A DNA stretch of 64,000 nt from Phytophthora sp. 'mugwort' (lineage: Eukaryota; Oomycota; Peronosporomycetes; Peronosporales; Peronosporaceae). The stretch spans positions 4,154,001-4,218,000 of the forward strand of contig JAUCEF010000001.1 in the NCBI GenBank assembly GCA_033558025.1. Reading direction: 5' to 3'. Position 1 is the stretch's first letter, and every line of letters starts with the position of its first letter. Under the pieces are notes generated by a model. That model searched no databases. It saw only the letters and a list, made by a program, of their open reading frames with translations, and was not told the origin of the DNA. The position numbers and the translations under genes were made by a program. This document shows, in pieces, positions 44,348 through 54,530 of the stretch.

Positions 44348-46207
44348 ATGAAGCTTGTGTGGATGTTGAGCGCTGTGCTCTGTGCCTTTGTCTCGACCTT
44401 GTCGCCGGTTCAGGCGCAATGCGGCGCACGTGTCCGCAAGGATTGGGATTCTCTGTCGACAGCTGAGAAGAACACGTACAAGGGAGCTCTTGCTGCTGCG
44501 ATGGATTCAGGAGCGTACATCAAGTTCGTCGAGATGCACACGGAGATGCAGTCTGAGATGGAAGCTCATCGACAGTGCATGTTCATCTACTGGCACCGAT
44601 TGCTGCTTGTCGTGTTTGAAAACATGTTACGTGGCCAAGGCCCCCAGTACGCCTGTGTCACAGTGCCGTACTACAACTGGATGGCTGCTAACAACCAAAT
44701 GCTAGCTGGAACATGCTCTTCAATAGGCGACTGCTCTATGATCACGAGGGAGCTGGGAGGCTACACGACCGGGTCACAGCGCACTGTCAACATCAATGGG
44801 ATCCCCAGTTCGGGTCGTTGTGTGGCTCAATCGCCCCTTGATCATTTCTGCCATTCGGGAGCTGTGTCTGGCTCGGCATGCGCTCGCTGCGTGCCTCGAG
44901 GCAACTGGGGATCTGTAGAGGTACCGGCCAGCACCAGTTTTGCCTCGGTCCGTCAGCAAGTGTTCAACGCCCAAAACATCGGTCAGATGTCGCCTACCGT
45001 CGAGCAGGGCTGCCACAACAACGTCCATGCCAACTTCGGTGGAGCTATGGGCACCGTCGCGTCTCCAGCAGACCCCATCTTCTGGTCACATCACGCCATG
45101 GTCGATGCCCTCCACACCATCTTCCACAAGTGCCGCGTCGGAACTCAGCGTCTTACGTTCGCTCAGAAAGCTGCTCATCCTGTTGCCTGGACTTCATGCT
45201 CTAAGCGTGACGGTGGCACATTCAGCCCGACCGAAGTGATTATTATGCGCACGGGTGTCAATGGTAACAACCCGATTCAAGGAAGCCAGGACCCGCTCAT
45301 CGGCCGCTACTTCGCTGGCGTTCCCAACCAGTTTGCTGGTCTCATGGACGTGCGTGACTTAGGCGATAGCAGCTACTCATACGAACTCAGCGGACAGCTT
45401 GCGGAAATGTACAACAATTGTGACGGAACTTCGGCTCCTACAGCTCCATCTTCGGGTCCTCTTCCGCCATCCGTCGCTCCGGTGCCGACTGAGCCAGAAA
45501 ACATTGCTCCGGTCGCTCCAGTGGTAGCACCACAGCAGCCTCGTCGCTGGAGATGGCTTGACTGGCTTCGCAACCGCTGGGGCTTTAGACGTGACGGTCG
45601 CAGACTCGAAGCAGAGCACGGATCGAACAACCAAAGCGGCAATATTCGTACCAATGACTGTGATAATGCCAGCACGACGAAGCCCAACAACATCCAAAAA
45701 TCCACCACAGCTCCGACTGTTGCTGCTACTTCAGGTCCATCCACAACCTCTCCACAATATGATGGCAAGAATAATAACGTGGACGTGATCACAGTGAACA
45801 AGGAATGCGTCGAAGAGAAGCTCGTGTCAACTTGGTACCAAAAGACAATGACCAATATGGGAGGTCAATGTCCTGAGGCCATGGCTGATCTCGAGCGTCA
45901 AGTGTGTATGTTTGAGAACCAATGTCTGGGTGGGGCAAAAGACTACTCGGCAGCATTCAAGGCCACGTGGGGAGTCAAAGAGCCTCGTTGTATTACGATC
46001 GTGAACGCCATCAAGAGCGGCCAGCAGAAGATCACGTACGGCAGCTGGCGCCAAGATATGGTATCCTACTTTGGCTGCCCTAAGCCGGTGAACGCTACGC
46101 AGTCGGCGGACCAGAAAGACGCGACTCAGTCGGTCACTCAAGATGTCACCCAATCTGCCACTCAGACTGCTACCGACACGCTGTCAAGTGTGGTGCAGTC
46201 CGTTTAA
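44348..46207 (+). CDS. Secreted tyrosinase B (plus-strand twin)
   Basis: Same 619-aa protein as 28,563-30,422, with CuA His64/74/83, CuB His223/227/249, the Pro-rich then Trp/Arg-rich linker (codons at 45,542-45,607) and the C-terminal cysteine module. Identity with the minus-strand twin ends one base after the stop codon, so the two mRNAs have the same coding region but unrelated 3' ends. Two decayed tyrosinase genes in the same orientation lie directly downstream. Confidence 0.95.
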   Translation: MKLVWMLSAVLCAFVSTLSPVQAQCGARVRKDWDSLSTAEKNTYKGALAAAMDSGAYIKFVEMHTEMQSEMEAHRQCMFIYWHRLLLVVFENMLRGQGPQYACVTVPYYNWMAANNQMLAGTCSSIGDCSMITRELGGYTTGSQRTVNINGIPSSGRCVAQSPLDHFCHSGAVSGSACARCVPRGNWGSVEVPASTSFASVRQQVFNAQNIGQMSPTVEQGCHNNVHANFGGAMGTVASPADPIFWSHHAMVDALHTIFHKCRVGTQRLTFAQKAAHPVAWTSCSKRDGGTFSPTEVIIMRTGVNGNNPIQGSQDPLIGRYFAGVPNQFAGLMDVRDLGDSSYSYELSGQLAEMYNNCDGTSAPTAPSSGPLPPSVAPVPTEPENIAPVAPVVAPQQPRRWRWLDWLRNRWGFRRDGRRLEAEHGSNNQSGNIRTNDCDNASTTKPNNIQKSTTAPTVAATSGPSTTSPQYDGKNNNVDVITVNKECVEEKLVSTWYQKTMTNMGGQCPEAMADLERQVCMFENQCLGGAKDYSAAFKATWGVKEPRCITIVNAIKSGQQKITYGSWRQDMVSYFGCPKPVNATQSADQKDATQSVTQDVTQSATQTATDTLSSVVQSV

Positions 46208-46315
46208 GTCCAAGGTGTAGCTCTATACGAACCGATTTGTCTGTAGTGCGTTATCTTTGAATCGTGTGTACTTTTTTTTCATGCTACCGTACTTCGATCG
46301 ATATAAAGCTTGGCA

Positions 46316-46999
46316 GCACGATGGCGAGGTTCCAGTGGTTGCATCATGCCATGTTGGACGTACTAATACAGAAGTGCCATGACCTTCAAGCTGAAAGCAG
46401 CGGACCCTATGGCTCTAGTCGGGGGAAAGGCTAGGTCGTCAAAAATGAGGACTGATGAGAACGGATAACACGATCGAAGGAGCAAGAAGCCGACCATCGA
46501 TAGTACTTGAGAAGCATCGATCTAGGCACACTCGTACGTGATCGACGGTCTGCTTATCACGATGTACTTATGGTGGATTGTCCCATTAAAGAAAACGGAA
46601 GCCCCCCCGCCTCTTAGCCAACGACGAATATCCGAGCACTATCGTGCCTATAACCATCTCTACATCCCCAACAACCAACGCTCTAGGTACGTCAACCAGG
46701 AACAATGAACGGCATTTGCAGCTTCGTCGATTGGCACATCGGTAAAACTGAGCCGAAGACGCCTAGAATAACGAGCAGCAGTATGTCCACAAAGAAGAAG
46801 GCAATTGAATAGAAAATTCCACCAGCGCCAAAGCGGTTTCAAACAACGAGACGATGATATCCAACGAAGGACATTCAAACCGAAATGTGGCAGACCTGGC
46901 TGCGCGTTCGAAGCTCCATGTCTCGGCGGCATCATCAACTACACACAAGAGTTCAAGGCTTTAGAGGCCGTTGCAATACCATTTTTGGACGCAAATTAA
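46316..46999 (+). pseudogene. Tyrosinase relic 1 (CuB region to C-terminal module)
   Basis: FQWLHHAMLDVLIQKCH (46,329-46,380) corresponds to the CuB helix FWSHHAMVDALHTIFHKCR. In the next frame, MTFKLKAADPMALVGGKAR matches LTFAQKAAHPVAWTSCSKR. After a gap, NVADLAAR and CAFEAPCLGGIINYTQEFKAL match the C-terminal module (MADLERQ, CMFENQCLGGAKDYSAAFKA). Stops and frameshifts throughout; no N-terminal half in place. Confidence 0.8.
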
Positions 47000-47213
47000 C
47001 AAAAGAGGCGATCAGAAAAGTCTCGATGCGGCATGAGAAAAAAAAAAAATGAAAACCCATTTCGGATATCCCACCCTTCCAGCAAGTCCATTAAAGCTTA
47101 ATCCACTCGTGCTCTCGCCACTGTGTTGATGCTGCACGTATATTAAAGACACTTGAGGACGATGAACGGGTCTTGCGATGACCCAAGGTGCGCTCATTTT
47201 CCGATTTCCGTGA

Positions 47214-47640
47214 CCAAACTCGCCGTTAATTCTCAGTCTTGGGCTCCTTGCACTCGACCTATGGGGCCGAATCCAGGAAACACGATCAAACCATGAGTGC
47301 GGCGTAATTGGAACACACTATTTGACGTGGACAAGGAGACGTACAAGGAACCCTCGCATTGACCACTCTGGAGCGTACATCAAAGTTCGTTCGAGATCCA
47401 CAAGGTGCAAATGTCCAAGAAAAGGAGAGAGGCACACGCATCTACTGGCACCGATTACAACAGTCCTTTAGTTCCACCGCAGACAAAAACTACTTCTACC
47501 CATTTTTCCGATTAGTACGATACAACTAATGCTTGAATAGTGTCGTCAAATTTCTCATAAATTCAAGACCCATATGAGAACAAGAAGGCTCGTTGCGAGA
47601 TCATCGTGCCGGTACTAATAGTCAACAGCCAGTGACTTGA
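47214..47640 (+). pseudogene. Tyrosinase relic 2 (N-terminal/CuA region joined to a C-terminal scrap)
   Basis: RRNWNTLFDVDKETYKE (about 47,310-47,352) matches the RKDW...AEKNTYK start of the mature enzymes. SGAYIK, FEIHKVQMS, REAH and IYWHRL follow in shifting frames and mark the CuA region. KARCEIIVPVLIVNSQ near 47,585 matches EPRCKTIVDAI.DGSQ. Most of the middle is deleted. Inactive. Confidence 0.75.
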
Positions 47641-47878
47641 GGATCATCTAGCCCCACAACTCCGTCGCCGTCAGACGAAGCCTAAACTTCAGCAGCCACA
47701 CACCTTCATCAACATTGTTCAAATTGTGTACCATGATTTGAGTTTACCTACTACATAGCAACAAAAATGAAGAACAAAAAACTGTTCCAAGAACAAATGT
47801 TAATCTGAAAGTACAAGCAAACAGCATCACAAACCAGAACACTCAATTGCACGTACTGTACTCACGACTTGTCTCTGT

Positions 47879-48611
47879 CTACTGAATTTTCATCATGAAA
47901 TTCGGGTCTCGTCGGTACTTGGCCTCGAACCGCTCCATCCACTTGTCCAGTAGGTTCGTCGGGATTGTCATAAAGCTCTGGTTGTCGCTCGTGGAGAAGG
48001 AGCTGAGGTAGTTAAATAAATCCTGCGCGATCTTGAGCGCGAACGCCTTACGCTCCTCGAGGCCGCTGGCTTCGATACCCAAATTCTTGACGTTGTCCAG
48101 ACTCTCGATGGACACGCCGAGCTGAAGAACGGGCTGACCCGCCACGTCTGGATGTGTGGGCCACGACGTCCGGAAGATGGCGCTGGGTTTCTCGGCGAAC
48201 ACCGTCCCGAGCAGCTGCCAGTTTTGCAGAGCTGGCACAGCGAAGTACAGCACCGCTAGTGCCCCAGGACGAGAGACGCGGATGTTAGTTTACCTTGCTT
48301 ACAGACGTGTATACGTCATGGCTACATTTTGGCTGCGAGTGCTTACCCCCGAAACCTGGGGGCACGGGCGAGCCAGGCAGCAGGAAGAACGTGAGGTCCG
48401 TCACCTGTGTCGGCTCCAATATGTCCACCACGTAGTGCGCCGGCCCGATCTCCCTGTACGCCACATTAACAAAGTTACAGGAATCAGAATGCGTAATGTA
48501 TAATTGACTGCAGTATTGGAGAAAGCGGCGCACACACCGGAAGTCGGTGATGACGGGGCGGCCCGCGATTACGAGCCCGAACTGGGCGATGCCCGGCGGC
48601 GCAACGTTCAT
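47879..48611 (-). CDS. Hikeshi/OPI10-family Hsp70 nuclear import factor
   Basis: Three exons on the minus strand: 48611-48538, 48453-48347 and 48255-47879. Introns are 84 and 91 bp, all GT-AG, and the product is 185 aa (the human protein has 197). The joined product reads FGLVIAGRPVITDFR, then DLTFFLLPGSPVPPGFGA, then YFAVPALQNWQLLGTVFAEKPSAIF, then LQLGVSIESLDNV. C-terminal FMTIPTNLLDKWMERFEAKYRRDPNFM is the family's closing signature. In animals Hikeshi carries ATP-Hsp70 into the nucleus during heat stress; the same role here is inferred from homology. Confidence 0.92.
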
Positions 48612-49701
48612 CCCTGAGATGTACCTAAGTCAAATGTTACAGCGCTAATGCGACAGGGTAGGTAACGAAGGTTCTGGAACATGATTTGTGTAGTGAACGT
48701 AAATCGTGTGGTGTACATAAAGGTGGACGAAACAAAGTTGAAGTTGCCTTTCGTTCATGTGAAGTGGCTCTCTTACCATCATATCGTTCCTGCCGTCGAA
48801 CAGCCGCTGCTGGTTCAGCTTGCCTGACTACTGACGCGTGTAAATGTTCCACAAGGTTTCGTCTTTCCCTACTTGTGCTCGCTTGATTTCTGCGGCGCTA
48901 AAGGTACAAGCAGTACAGCTTATGATGATCAGGTGGTTTCACTTTGGACTACGCCAACTTGGCGGCCAAGGGAAGGGCACACGATTGTCACTAGGCGGGG
49001 ATAATATTGACGTTGGACCAGTGGGTCAGCATAGCAATGACTACAAGTTTGAGCATCAACATGGTCCAGGCCAGGCGTGCACACCCTTGGAAGTCTACCG
49101 GTATCGAGTTCTATCGCGCTCCGCAGGAAGCAGTTCGTATGCTCGTACTCGCGCTAGTGTCCAGTAGTACCTGATACATGTAGTTATTTGTCGAGGAATA
49201 AACGGAATAAGTGTCAATAAATGTGAGCTTCTTCTAACTGTTGTGTCTCTCGTAGAAACTGCTCTACGGTTGCAGCTTTTAAGTTTACAGCCGATGCGCG
49301 GCCCACTGGTTGGCGCCACCTTCATCTTCCAGCGTGGAGGCCAAAGGCAAGGCAAAGCTGCTTGCCAACTGAATTGTACGTATTGCTAACGCGATTACCC
49401 GATCACGCAACGATAAGGTGGACAGTGGTCGATACACACCATACTAGGTACAGGGTTCGGCGTCCGCATCTGGTGCTGATGACTCACGTGTGAACTTAGG
49501 GTAAGATTGGGGTTCGCGCATTTTTTTTTCGTGATGCTCAGGGGGTTACGAACTCCTTCCTGTTTGTAAACGTGCCTGAATGTACTTGAATTGCCCCTGG
49601 TCCAGTGAAATACGAAGAAGGTGGGCTTCGCAAATGGCCGCAGCAAAAAAGAAGGTTGCGAATGGGTTAATACGAGTAGTGGCTAAGTAGTACTTAAGAG
49701 T
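48612..49701. other. Intergenic region
   Basis: About 1.1 kb between Hikeshi and the bZIP gene. Short frames are present but none resembles a protein. A T run lies near 49,521-49,529. Confidence 0.5.
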
Positions 49702-50754
49702 TTAAATGATATGGTAACGGTTCGACATGGTAAATCCCTCGGAGAGGCAGCGCAGCACGCTAAGTGTGCAGTCCGGAGCACTCTGGGCCTGGGCTGCTGC
49801 GACGCCGGCGACGAGGTCCACCTCAGACGTGATGCGGGTGATAACCTGCTCGCCCGTCTCGAATTCAAACTGCTGGATAATAGGGCACGTAATCACGCCG
49901 TAGCCTTGGGTCTCGCCCCCTCGCTGCTGCTGCGCGTCGTAGTAGACGTCGAGCTGGAGCTGACCAGTGATTTTGATGATGACATGTTCACCTGCCTCCA
50001 GGCGCTCGCACGAGGTGATAGAGAGCAGGAAGATCCGGAATTGCTCGCGATACCATAGCCAGTGTAGTTTGAGGGACTCGAGTGAGTCGAATTCTTCCCT
50101 CTGGAGGTCCAAAAGACATTGCAACGCCGGGGAGCTGCCGTCTGCGAGTCGGGAGCTCAGCACCTCGAGCCCCTGCTTCTCGCCCTCGATGCCGACGGCG
50201 TAGTAAAAGTCGCCAACGAACTGGATGGGGTTCTGTCGCCGGTTCTTAGTGCTCGCGGCGTGGCGAGTCCCCAGCTGCTCGATTTCCTGCTCCAGCACCT
50301 TGATTTCACCCACGAGTTTCTGCTCGAATTGTCGCTTGCGTTTCCTGTAGTTGGCCTGGTTGATGCGACATTGCTCTTTCCTGCGCGACTTCTTCCAGTC
50401 GTAGGTGACCGTTGCGGACGCGCCTGCGGGCGTCGAGTGCTGCACATCCCCGTGTTTGCTGTTGTAGCTGTGGACGACAGAGGACGTCTCCAGACGCGCG
50501 ATGGCCAGCGCCACGGCCTGGTCGGGCGTCAGTGTGGTGCGCCACGTCACCTGGGGTTGATGCGGGGCGACGGTCGCACTACTGTGGTGGCTCTGTGGCA
50601 TCTCGTCGGGGCGCTGGCACAGCCGCCTAGAGAGCGTGTCGTCGCGATCGTTTGAAAGCATCTTAGCGGACGGGAGCTGCGGCAAACGAGGTGCGCGCAT
50701 GCTCAGCGGTCTCACGGGCTCGAAGCGCAGCGACGGCAGTGGTATCGGCGTCAT
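49702..50754 (-). CDS. bZIP transcription factor, oomycete type
   Basis: 350 aa, single exon. The basic region (about 121-142, KKSRRKEQCRINQANYRKRKR) is followed by a short zipper with leucines at about 147, 154 and 161. Recognition positions are N-Q-A-N-Y-R, not the common N-x-A-A-x-x-(S/C)-R; QCRxNQA is usual in oomycete bZIPs. Residues 1-110 are Pro/Arg/Ser-rich and probably disordered. The 190-residue C-terminal region (from FVGDFYYAVGIEGEKQGL) is typical of the oomycete subfamily and lacks a known domain. Nuclear; target genes unknown. Confidence 0.9.
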   Translation of the reverse strand: MTPIPLPSLRFEPVRPLSMRAPRLPQLPSAKMLSNDRDDTLSRRLCQRPDEMPQSHHSSATVAPHQPQVTWRTTLTPDQAVALAIARLETSSVVHSYNSKHGDVQHSTPAGASATVTYDWKKSRRKEQCRINQANYRKRKRQFEQKLVGEIKVLEQEIEQLGTRHAASTKNRRQNPIQFVGDFYYAVGIEGEKQGLEVLSSRLADGSSPALQCLLDLQREEFDSLESLKLHWLWYREQFRIFLLSITSCERLEAGEHVIIKITGQLQLDVYYDAQQQRGGETQGYGVITCPIIQQFEFETGEQVITRITSEVDLVAGVAAAQAQSAPDCTLSVLRCLSEGFTMSNRYHII

Positions 50755-51539
50755 GGCAGATGGCTAGTGTACTCTTCAAGCGCGCTTTTTCAGGAATGCG
50801 AAGCAACTTTGGCACCCCCTTGCGTCGACGTCGTATGCCACTGTCCTAAATCGGAGCAAAGACGGTGCGTAAACTTAAGCTAATCAGCCTGTGATTGGCC
50901 ACCACAATAGATCCAGCTAAAGAATAATCAGCGATTGGTTGACCACAGAAAACGTAAAATTTGTCTTTATGGTTGGTGGTCGAAATCAATCGCGTTTACG
51001 CAGGCAGCGTAACCATCACAGTTGCCGCTTGACCCATGGTCAGCTTCAACGAGCGACGATGATGAGCACACGAAGTGCAGACAAACCAGCGACCCCCCAC
51101 CTCCCATACCCCCCCCCAAAAAAAAAACTATATCCCCAACGTGCTACCAGATCGACCCGTTACTCCTGAGATTCTACTCAGCCAGTTATCACTCGTGACG
51201 AATTTTTTCCTGGGTCTCTCTTTCTATACTATACAAAGTACTATCCGATGCTCACATCATCGCAATCTGCATTATCTCATCAGATAACATAGGTGTGCCA
51301 CCGTCTCGTCATCAATTTGGTCGAGCAATGCCGTGATCGCGACTCCAAATTATCCCGATTGGAGTCCAACATTTTACAGTCGAGATGATCCTCATAACAC
51401 TAATAGCGCTGTGAAACCGAATGTTTATTGTTGCTCAGAGGTATTTTTAATCAGAGAGTGTGTCAATTTAGTGGTACAAGTACTTATCTAGCGGCATAGC
51501 AAACTATAGCGACTAGCATAGATTGGTAGAACGAGATGC
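50755..51539. other. Intergenic region
   Basis: No gene. A C run followed by an A run lies near 51,111-51,128. Confidence 0.5.
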
Positions 51540-51830
51540 CTTCCTGGGTATTCAAGAACTTCTGGATGCACTGGCCTTCTAGACTACTATAGTTGCGACT
51601 TTGAAGAACCCGAAGAAGAGGACACCATCGGAGACGAGCTTGCGGCAATGATGCAATGCCTAAAAAAAGAACCGATCGAGGAGCTGATCAACCCGCTAGA
51701 AGAGAATGTGGTCACAGAGGAGTCCACGGATGAGGACTTTTGTGGTGTTGAATACAGTGAGGTCGTCGAGGCTGTGTGTGGGTCAGAAAACGCTGGTGAT
51801 AATGATGCTGACGATTGTCGTTGCCGGTAG
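51540..51830 (+). pseudogene. C-terminal fragment of a DDE_1 transposase
   Basis: IGDELAAMMQCLKKEPIEELINPLEENVV then STDEDFCGVEYSEVVEAVC: the acidic C-terminus typical of pogo/Tigger transposases, with a stop at 51,828. Related to the scrap at 33,789-34,040 on the other strand. Confidence 0.55.
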
Positions 51831-52649
51831 AGTGCGGAATAGCTTAGGGGCCATCTCATGTGGGTAGGAAGAATCCCGATCGATGCTGACGCGCCAGCAA
51901 AGGCACTTCAAAGGCTTCGTGATATGCCAAGAAGAAATCGAAGCTATCGAGACGAACTGGCCAAAAAGTAAGGCCGAAGGTGTCAGGGGGTCTCGGGATG
52001 GTCAGATTTCATAGTTAAGCTCCTCTGAGGATCAGTATTTGTGGTCCTCGTATCACTGTACATTGCGGAGAGGGTGCTATACTAACATTTGTATTGCGGA
52101 GCTCTTGTTTTAGTCAACCGGGGGGACACTTTTATCAGTGATCGCCGGGATGTATTACTGATTGGAATATCGATTTCGAGAGGATCATCTGCAGTGCTGC
52201 TCGCTCTCTGTAAGCAGTTAGCAACAGCACGATCACACGCTCGAGGACACATCGATTCGATGCGATTTGTAACGGTTTTTAGCGAGTACAGTACTGAATC
52301 AGAGGTCCCGAATTTTTTGATGCACCCTCATGGGCCGACGAGAATTTCATATATATGTACCACCCACTGCTCGCTGCTCGGCAGCGCTGAGTACAGTCCA
52401 CTTCGTTCTTTTTTTTTGAGCCGCTATAAACGTATTAGCCTGAGATATTCTATTTAATTCTGGCTCGTGTTTAACACAAAAGCACTCCCTAAAAAGGTTG
52501 TTTTTTAGAATTGGATACAAGGTGCAAAACTGGTATCTGGCTGCGGCGCGGACAATCCACCTTAATGATGCCGTTACAGCAGGTTTGTGCGCGTCTTCAG
52601 CAACCGCTGGCCAGGCTTCATGCTGCATATGGACTGTGTAACGGGGTTA
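51831..52649. other. Intergenic region
   Basis: About 0.8 kb without a recognisable gene up to the pogo element. Confidence 0.45.
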
Positions 52650-54528
52650 CAGTCAATGCACCATATAAAAGCCCATTCTATAAGAGCAAATACCGATATA
52701 AGAGCATGAATGTCGTTCACCAACAGGCACTATACAAAATCAAGGTAAAATATTTGATTGGACGATACGAGAGCATAGAAGCACAAGAGCACCAAATGGA
52801 TGGACCAAAACGCACTCGCCTCCATCGGCAAAACCGTATACGGACCCAGCTCATACTTACTTCCGAAATGGCTCGCACTTCGCTGACCTACGGTGAGAAG
52901 CTCAAGCTCCTGGAGTACTTCAAGTCCAGTCCCGGTCTTCGGCACCAAGACCTGGCATGCTGGGCACTCAGTTCGGTAAGGCTGTTGGTCGCTCGACAAT
53001 CACGCTCCTCGTCACAGCTCCCTCCCCCCACGCCTACCAACGCGGATTTCCGCCGCCAGCGCAAGCTTCATCATCCTGAAATGGAGCAGCTGCTCCTGGG
53101 GTTCGTTTGTCTCCGCGACGCGTCCTGTGCGCTGACCGACTTCATGTTGTGGGAGAAAGCGAACAATATCATCCACCCCCAAGAGATGTCCTTCTCTTGG
53201 GTGCTGAGGTTCAAGAAGAGGTACAGCGTTCGTCTGCGCACTGCCCATGGCGTGTCCGGATCAGTGAACCAGGCCTCGCTCGACGACAAACGCCGAGAAC
53301 TGCAGTCCTTCATTGAGACGTACTCTGTCAAAGGTGTCTTCAACTTCGACGAGACCGGACTCTTCTTCCTGATGCTTCCAAGCCAGACACCCGCCGCCGG
53401 CAAGATCCGCGGAGCGAAGCAGGACAAGGCGCGTATCACCGTTGGTATCTGCTGCAGCTTGGCGGGCACTGAGAAGACCGCCCCTGTGATCATCAACAAC
53501 GCAAAGCAGCCGCGCTGTTTTCGTGACGTGAATGTGGACTGTCTCGGCATTCAGTACTCGAACAAGAAGATATGGATGACTCGTGTGCTCTTTCTCGAAT
53601 GGCTGCACGACTTCAACTTGCAGATGCACGATGCAAGGTTCTCCTTCTGGTCGACACCGCCTTAAGTCACGACGACATCGATCTCTCCAACATTCGCGTC
53701 TGTTTCCTTCCTCCGAATACGACCTCGTTTCCTACATCCACTGGATGCGTGGATCATCAAAAGCTTCAAATGCAAATACAAGAAGTATCTCATTGGCTGG
53801 GCGATCGACCAGCTCGACTCTGACGGCAAGAGCACAAGCATGGCGTTCTCACGGCCTCTCATCCGCCGCCTCAACCTCGATGATCCCCTTGAAGCGTACA
53901 TCTACGTTGAGATTGAAGCTACAGTGGTGGAGCCCAGCGAAGTTGACGACACCACCGAGGAGATGATTTCGATGAAGAGGAAGAGGAGGACAGTGAGCCA
54001 TTTTCTCACCGCGATGCACTGGTCGCCTGCCAGCCGCTCTCCGTCTACGCATTCCCTCAGGGCGGCAAAAGCCAAGAGATTGTTCAACTCATGGGTCATG
54101 TCGGAGAGATGCTTCTTAGTAGCATGAAGCAGCAGAAAAGATCACCGCGTTCTTTGAATCTGGTATGGATAAGGAGATGTAATAAAAGTCACTTTACCCC
54201 TCTATTCACTAGGTCGTATTTGCTGGGAAAACGGTCCTGCCTTCCTCAAGTGACCACCCACTGTTGCGCAGCAGTAGGCGGAGATAACCTCATGACTCTC
54301 ATTTTCGCTCGGTGTCTGCGGGATATTTGTGATTGACTTGGTCGTGGGTTCGATCCCGGGCATGAGAGACGAGAATTAACCGTTTTTGGTAGTTAACTAA
54401 TATTGATATCGGATTTTGATAATATTTGAACTTTACCAACCTTGTTTTCACAAGAACATGTTCACTACGATATAAGAGCATCGCTGGCCTTGCTGCACCG
54501 ATGGCGTTCTTATATGGTGTTCTGACTG
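52650..54528 (+). mobile_element. pogo/Tigger-type DNA transposon with readable ends
   Basis: 1,879 bp starting CAGTC and ending GACTG, flanked by TA at 52,648-52,649 and 54,529-54,530. The terminal inverted repeats align for about 30 bp: TACAGTCAATGCACCATATAAAAG against TACAGTCAGAACACCATATAAGAA on the other strand. CAGT ends and a TA target are typical of pogo. The internal transposase (next entry) is frameshifted. Confidence 0.8.
52795..54127 (+). pseudogene. Frameshifted pogo/Tigger transposase (DDE_1)
   Basis: The frame starts near MDGPKRTRLHRQ with an HTH region (LTYGEKLKLLEYFKSSPGLRHQDLACWA). It slips near 52,975, where GKAVGRSTITLL is in another frame, and returns by 53,045. The DDE part begins with GVFNFDETGLFF (first Asp, 53,331-53,366). 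A second slip near 53,640 puts VLLLVDTALSHDD (second Asp) and IRVCFLPPNTTS in another frame. A third slip gives WIIKSFKCKYKKYLIGWAIDQL and a C-terminus ending at 54,127. The catalytic blocks are well preserved, so loss of function is recent in relative terms. Confidence 0.85.
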
Positions 54529-54530
54529 TA

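Larger units (their letters stand above)
41305..46208 (+). repeat. Palindrome 2, right arm (4,904 bp)
   Basis: Inverted partner of 28,562-33,465, carrying C+ and B+ in the same order and spacing. Confidence 0.96.

Noticed and set aside
48844..49167. A 107-codon plus-strand frame between Hikeshi and bZIP
   Set aside because: Composition is not protein-like over its whole length and no domain or signal peptide is visible.
52694..54481. A 14-bp direct repeat (CGATATAAGAGCAT) as the target-site duplication of the pogo element
   Set aside because: Both copies lie inside the terminal inverted repeats with their TA flanks; the real flanks are TA.
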